NCBI GenBank assembly: GCA_934668295.1
Contig: CAKUND010000094.1
Span: forward strand, 1 to 7,895
Origin: an uncultured Oscillospiraceae bacterium
GTDB lineage: Bacteria; Bacillota; Clostridia; Oscillospirales; Oscillospiraceae
DNA length: 7,895 bases
Direction: 5' to 3'
The translations under genes and the position numbers were made by a program. Positions within the stretch are counted from its first letter, which is position 1. Each line of letters starts with the position of its first letter. This document shows positions 7,212-7,895 of this stretch, in pieces. The notes under the pieces are model-generated. The model did not search any database and had not been told where the DNA came from. It was given only the letters and a program-made list of their open reading frames with translations.

Positions 7212-7325
7212 GCGTCAGTTGACAAGGGCACACACGCTTGCTGGCTGTCGCCCGCCAACGAGGATAACAACGCCAGCCGTCATTTTGCCCCGTGAAAAAC
7301 CGTGTGTGCTCTTGCCAGCTGACGC
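7212..7325 (-). repeat. 25-bp imperfect inverted repeat forming the 5' leader hairpin of the DUF5662 gene
   Basis: Arms 7212-7236 and 7301-7325 match at 22 of 25 positions. In minus-strand RNA 23 of 25 positions pair (one G-U pair, two A-C mismatches). The 64-nt interior contains a further GCTGGC/GCCAGC pairing. The predicted transcript start near 7323 coincides with the outer end, and the ribosome site (7199-7204) lies just beyond the other end, so the hairpin fills the 5' UTR. No flanking target-site duplication was seen, which argues against a small insertion element with terminal repeats, though it does not exclude one. Confidence 0.7.
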
Positions 7326-7329
7326 TATC

Positions 7330-7358
7330 ATTATACGATAGATCCGCGCCGGTTGCAA
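7330..7358 (-). promoter_or_regulatory. Predicted sigma-A promoter of the DUF5662 gene
   Basis: On the minus strand TTGCAA (7353-7358), a 17-bp spacer and a perfect TATAAT (7330-7335) give a start point near 7323. The -10 is flanked by inverted CTATC/GATAG (7325-7329 and 7337-7341), and the -35 lies in the palindrome GTTGCAAC (7352-7359). Both could be operator half-sites. Confidence 0.7.
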
Positions 7359-7382
7359 CGCGAGAAAAATTCTTAAAACCTA

Positions 7383-7411
7383 TTGACAAGCTAGGCAATG
7401 TGTGGTAGGAT
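7383..7411 (+). promoter_or_regulatory. Strong sigma-A promoter driving the putative small RNA
   Basis: Consensus TTGACA (7383-7388), a 17-bp spacer and TAGGAT (7406-7411); the predicted start point is near 7418. It is divergent from the DUF5662 promoter, with 24 bp between the two -35 hexamers. Confidence 0.78.
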
Positions 7412-7417
7412 ACTGTC

Positions 7418-7648
7418 ATCCGATGGAAGAAACCAACATACTATTTTAGTTCTGCTTAAAGAGGGCACAGATCATGCTGCTGAATGCGTTTCCCTGCGCC
7501 GTGTTCCGATGTCGAATGTGACAGAGGATCCTTAGACGGGTGTTCGTAAAACAGGTTTAGACCGAAATTACGATTAAGGCATCTGTCAGGCGGGATTGGC
7601 AACGAAATAACGGGTATCTGGTGAGAGCCGGATACCCGTTATTTTTTT
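7418..7648 (+). ncRNA. Putative structured non-coding RNA of unassigned class
   Basis: About 230 nt lie between a consensus promoter and a strong intrinsic terminator and contain no convincing protein gene. The 3' half folds as nested helices: TGACAGA (7519-7525) with TCTGTCA (7582-7588), CCTTAG (7530-7535) with TTAAGG (7574-7579, one G-U), CGTAA (7545-7549) with TTACG (7568-7572), and an apical GGT-TTAG-ACC (7554-7563). CCGAT (7420-7424) can pair with ATTGG (7595-7599, one G-U) as a closing stem, which would make one compact RNA. Hallmarks of tmRNA, RNase P RNA, SRP RNA, T-box, SAM, lysine, FMN and cobalamin riboswitches were looked for by eye and not found. A 6S-like or raiA-type RNA remains possible. 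The next gene starts 187 bp past the terminator, so an independent small RNA is favoured over a leader/attenuator. The transcript start is predicted only. Confidence 0.62.
7607..7648 (+). terminator. Strong Rho-independent terminator of the small RNA
   Basis: A 12-bp perfect stem (7607-7618 with 7631-7642) is extended by TGG/CCG pairing (one G-U) around a TGAGAG loop. It runs into seven consecutive T residues (7642-7648). Confidence 0.92.
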
Positions 7649-7688
7649 GCCGTCACGAAAAGCAATAGATTTATTCACAGCTTTCAGG

Positions 7689-7694
7689 TATAAT
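7689..7694 (+). promoter_or_regulatory. Possible -10 element for the right-edge gene
   Basis: A perfect TATAAT stands in AT-rich DNA 141 bp before the start codon at 7836. The hexamer 17 bp upstream, TAGATT (7666-7671), is a poor -35. A promoter here would give a leader of about 135 nt containing both downstream palindromes (7727-7745 and 7772-7811). Confidence 0.3.
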
Positions 7695-7726
7695 TGCCTT
7701 AAATCAATCCTATCCCATCCATTCCA

Positions 7727-7745
7727 AGATTTTTTCAAAAAATCT
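7727..7745. repeat. AT-rich perfect palindrome
   Basis: AGATTTTTT-C-AAAAAATCT has 9-bp arms around one base. TTCCAA (7722-7727) and TTGGAA (7764-7769) form a wider inverted pair around it. It may be an operator-like site or intrinsically bent DNA. As RNA the one-base centre makes it a poor hairpin unless inner pairs open. Confidence 0.4.
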
Positions 7746-7771
7746 CAAAAAAGTTTGAAAGCATTGGAACA

Positions 7772-7811
7772 ATTCAGCCCTTCTCATGCCATATATAGTA
7801 GAGGGCTGAAT
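7772..7811 (+). repeat. Hairpin in the leader of the right-edge gene
   Basis: ATTCAGCCCT (7772-7781) and AGGGCTGAAT (7802-7811) are perfect 10-bp inverted arms around a 20-nt loop. The right arm ends 11 nt before the GGAGG ribosome site. There is no T-tract, so this is not a terminator; it may be a protein-binding or RNA-stability element. Confidence 0.55.
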
Positions 7812-7835
7812 ACAAAGCGATTGGAGGTGACGCTG

Positions 7836-7895
7836 ATGGACAAGCAGACAGGCCCGAACGGTTTTCTTGTGGTGCTGCCCGGTGAGATCATCGAG
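7836..7895 (+). CDS. Unidentified protein, first 20 codons only
   Basis: An open frame starts with ATG at 7836 and runs off the window: MDKQTGPNGF followed by LVVLPGEIIE. GGAGG (7823-7827) lies 8 nt upstream, an ideal position, so the start is well supported despite the short length. There is no signal peptide or membrane segment in the visible part. The fragment is too short to assign a family. An unusually structured upstream region (two palindromes) precedes it. Confidence 0.6.
   Translation, partial: MDKQTGPNGFLVVLPGEIIE

Noticed and set aside
6603..7295. Plus-strand open frame (230 codons) opposite the DUF5662 gene
   Set aside because: No ribosome binding site or family resemblance; the minus-strand frame has an ideal AGGAGG, conserved-looking motifs and a good promoter.
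7212..7325. Small insertion element (MITE) with 25-bp terminal repeats
   Set aside because: No target-site duplication was found at the flanks and the unit matches the predicted 5' UTR exactly; kept as an alternative rather than the call.
7418..7648. tmRNA, RNase P RNA, SRP RNA or T-box leader
   Set aside because: Diagnostic sequences were not found: no tmRNA tRNA-like ends, no RNase P GAGGAAAGUCC, no SRP GGAAGG-type loop context, no T-box GGGUGGNACCGCG.

Overview
The window looks like a chromosomal segment of a gut-type Gram-positive member of the class Clostridia, probably Oscillospiraceae/Ruminococcaceae-like. This is an inference. It rests on strong AGGAGG-type ribosome binding sites, sigma-A type promoters, an OmpR/VanR-like response regulator with a multi-pass histidine kinase, a secreted enzyme ending in three S-layer homology (SLH) repeats, and GC-rich coding DNA separated by AT-rich gaps. 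No mobile-element gene, tRNA, rRNA or CRISPR array was seen.

Layout. Positions 1-1430 (minus strand) hold xylulokinase (xylB), whose last residues lie outside the window. A divergent 194-bp gap follows, with a promoter for each side and an inverted repeat between them. Positions 1625-4191 (plus) hold a two-component system whose response regulator and sensor kinase genes overlap by 4 bp (ATGA). A hairpin terminator at 4231-4256 separates the kinase from the convergent gene at 4272-6455 (minus), a secreted, SLH-anchored 5'-nucleotidase/UshA-type phosphoesterase. Upstream of it, 6630-7190 (minus) encodes a small DUF5662-type protein of unknown function.

The last 700 bp are the least ordinary part. 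The DUF5662 gene has a good promoter whose predicted start point falls at the edge of a 25-bp inverted repeat, so nearly its whole 5' UTR would fold into one long hairpin. Back to back with it is a consensus promoter (TTGACA-N17-TAGGAT) driving about 230 nt that encode no convincing protein, fold into a nested helical domain and end in a textbook Rho-independent terminator. This is most likely a free-standing structured small RNA, and its class could not be assigned by eye. A further hairpin precedes the first 20 codons of an unidentified gene at the right edge.

The genes do not form one obvious pathway. XylB feeds xylulose into the pentose phosphate pathway, the two-component system senses an unknown envelope signal, and the nucleotidase scavenges nucleosides and phosphate outside the cell. 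No sequence evidence seen here links the two-component system to either flanking enzyme.
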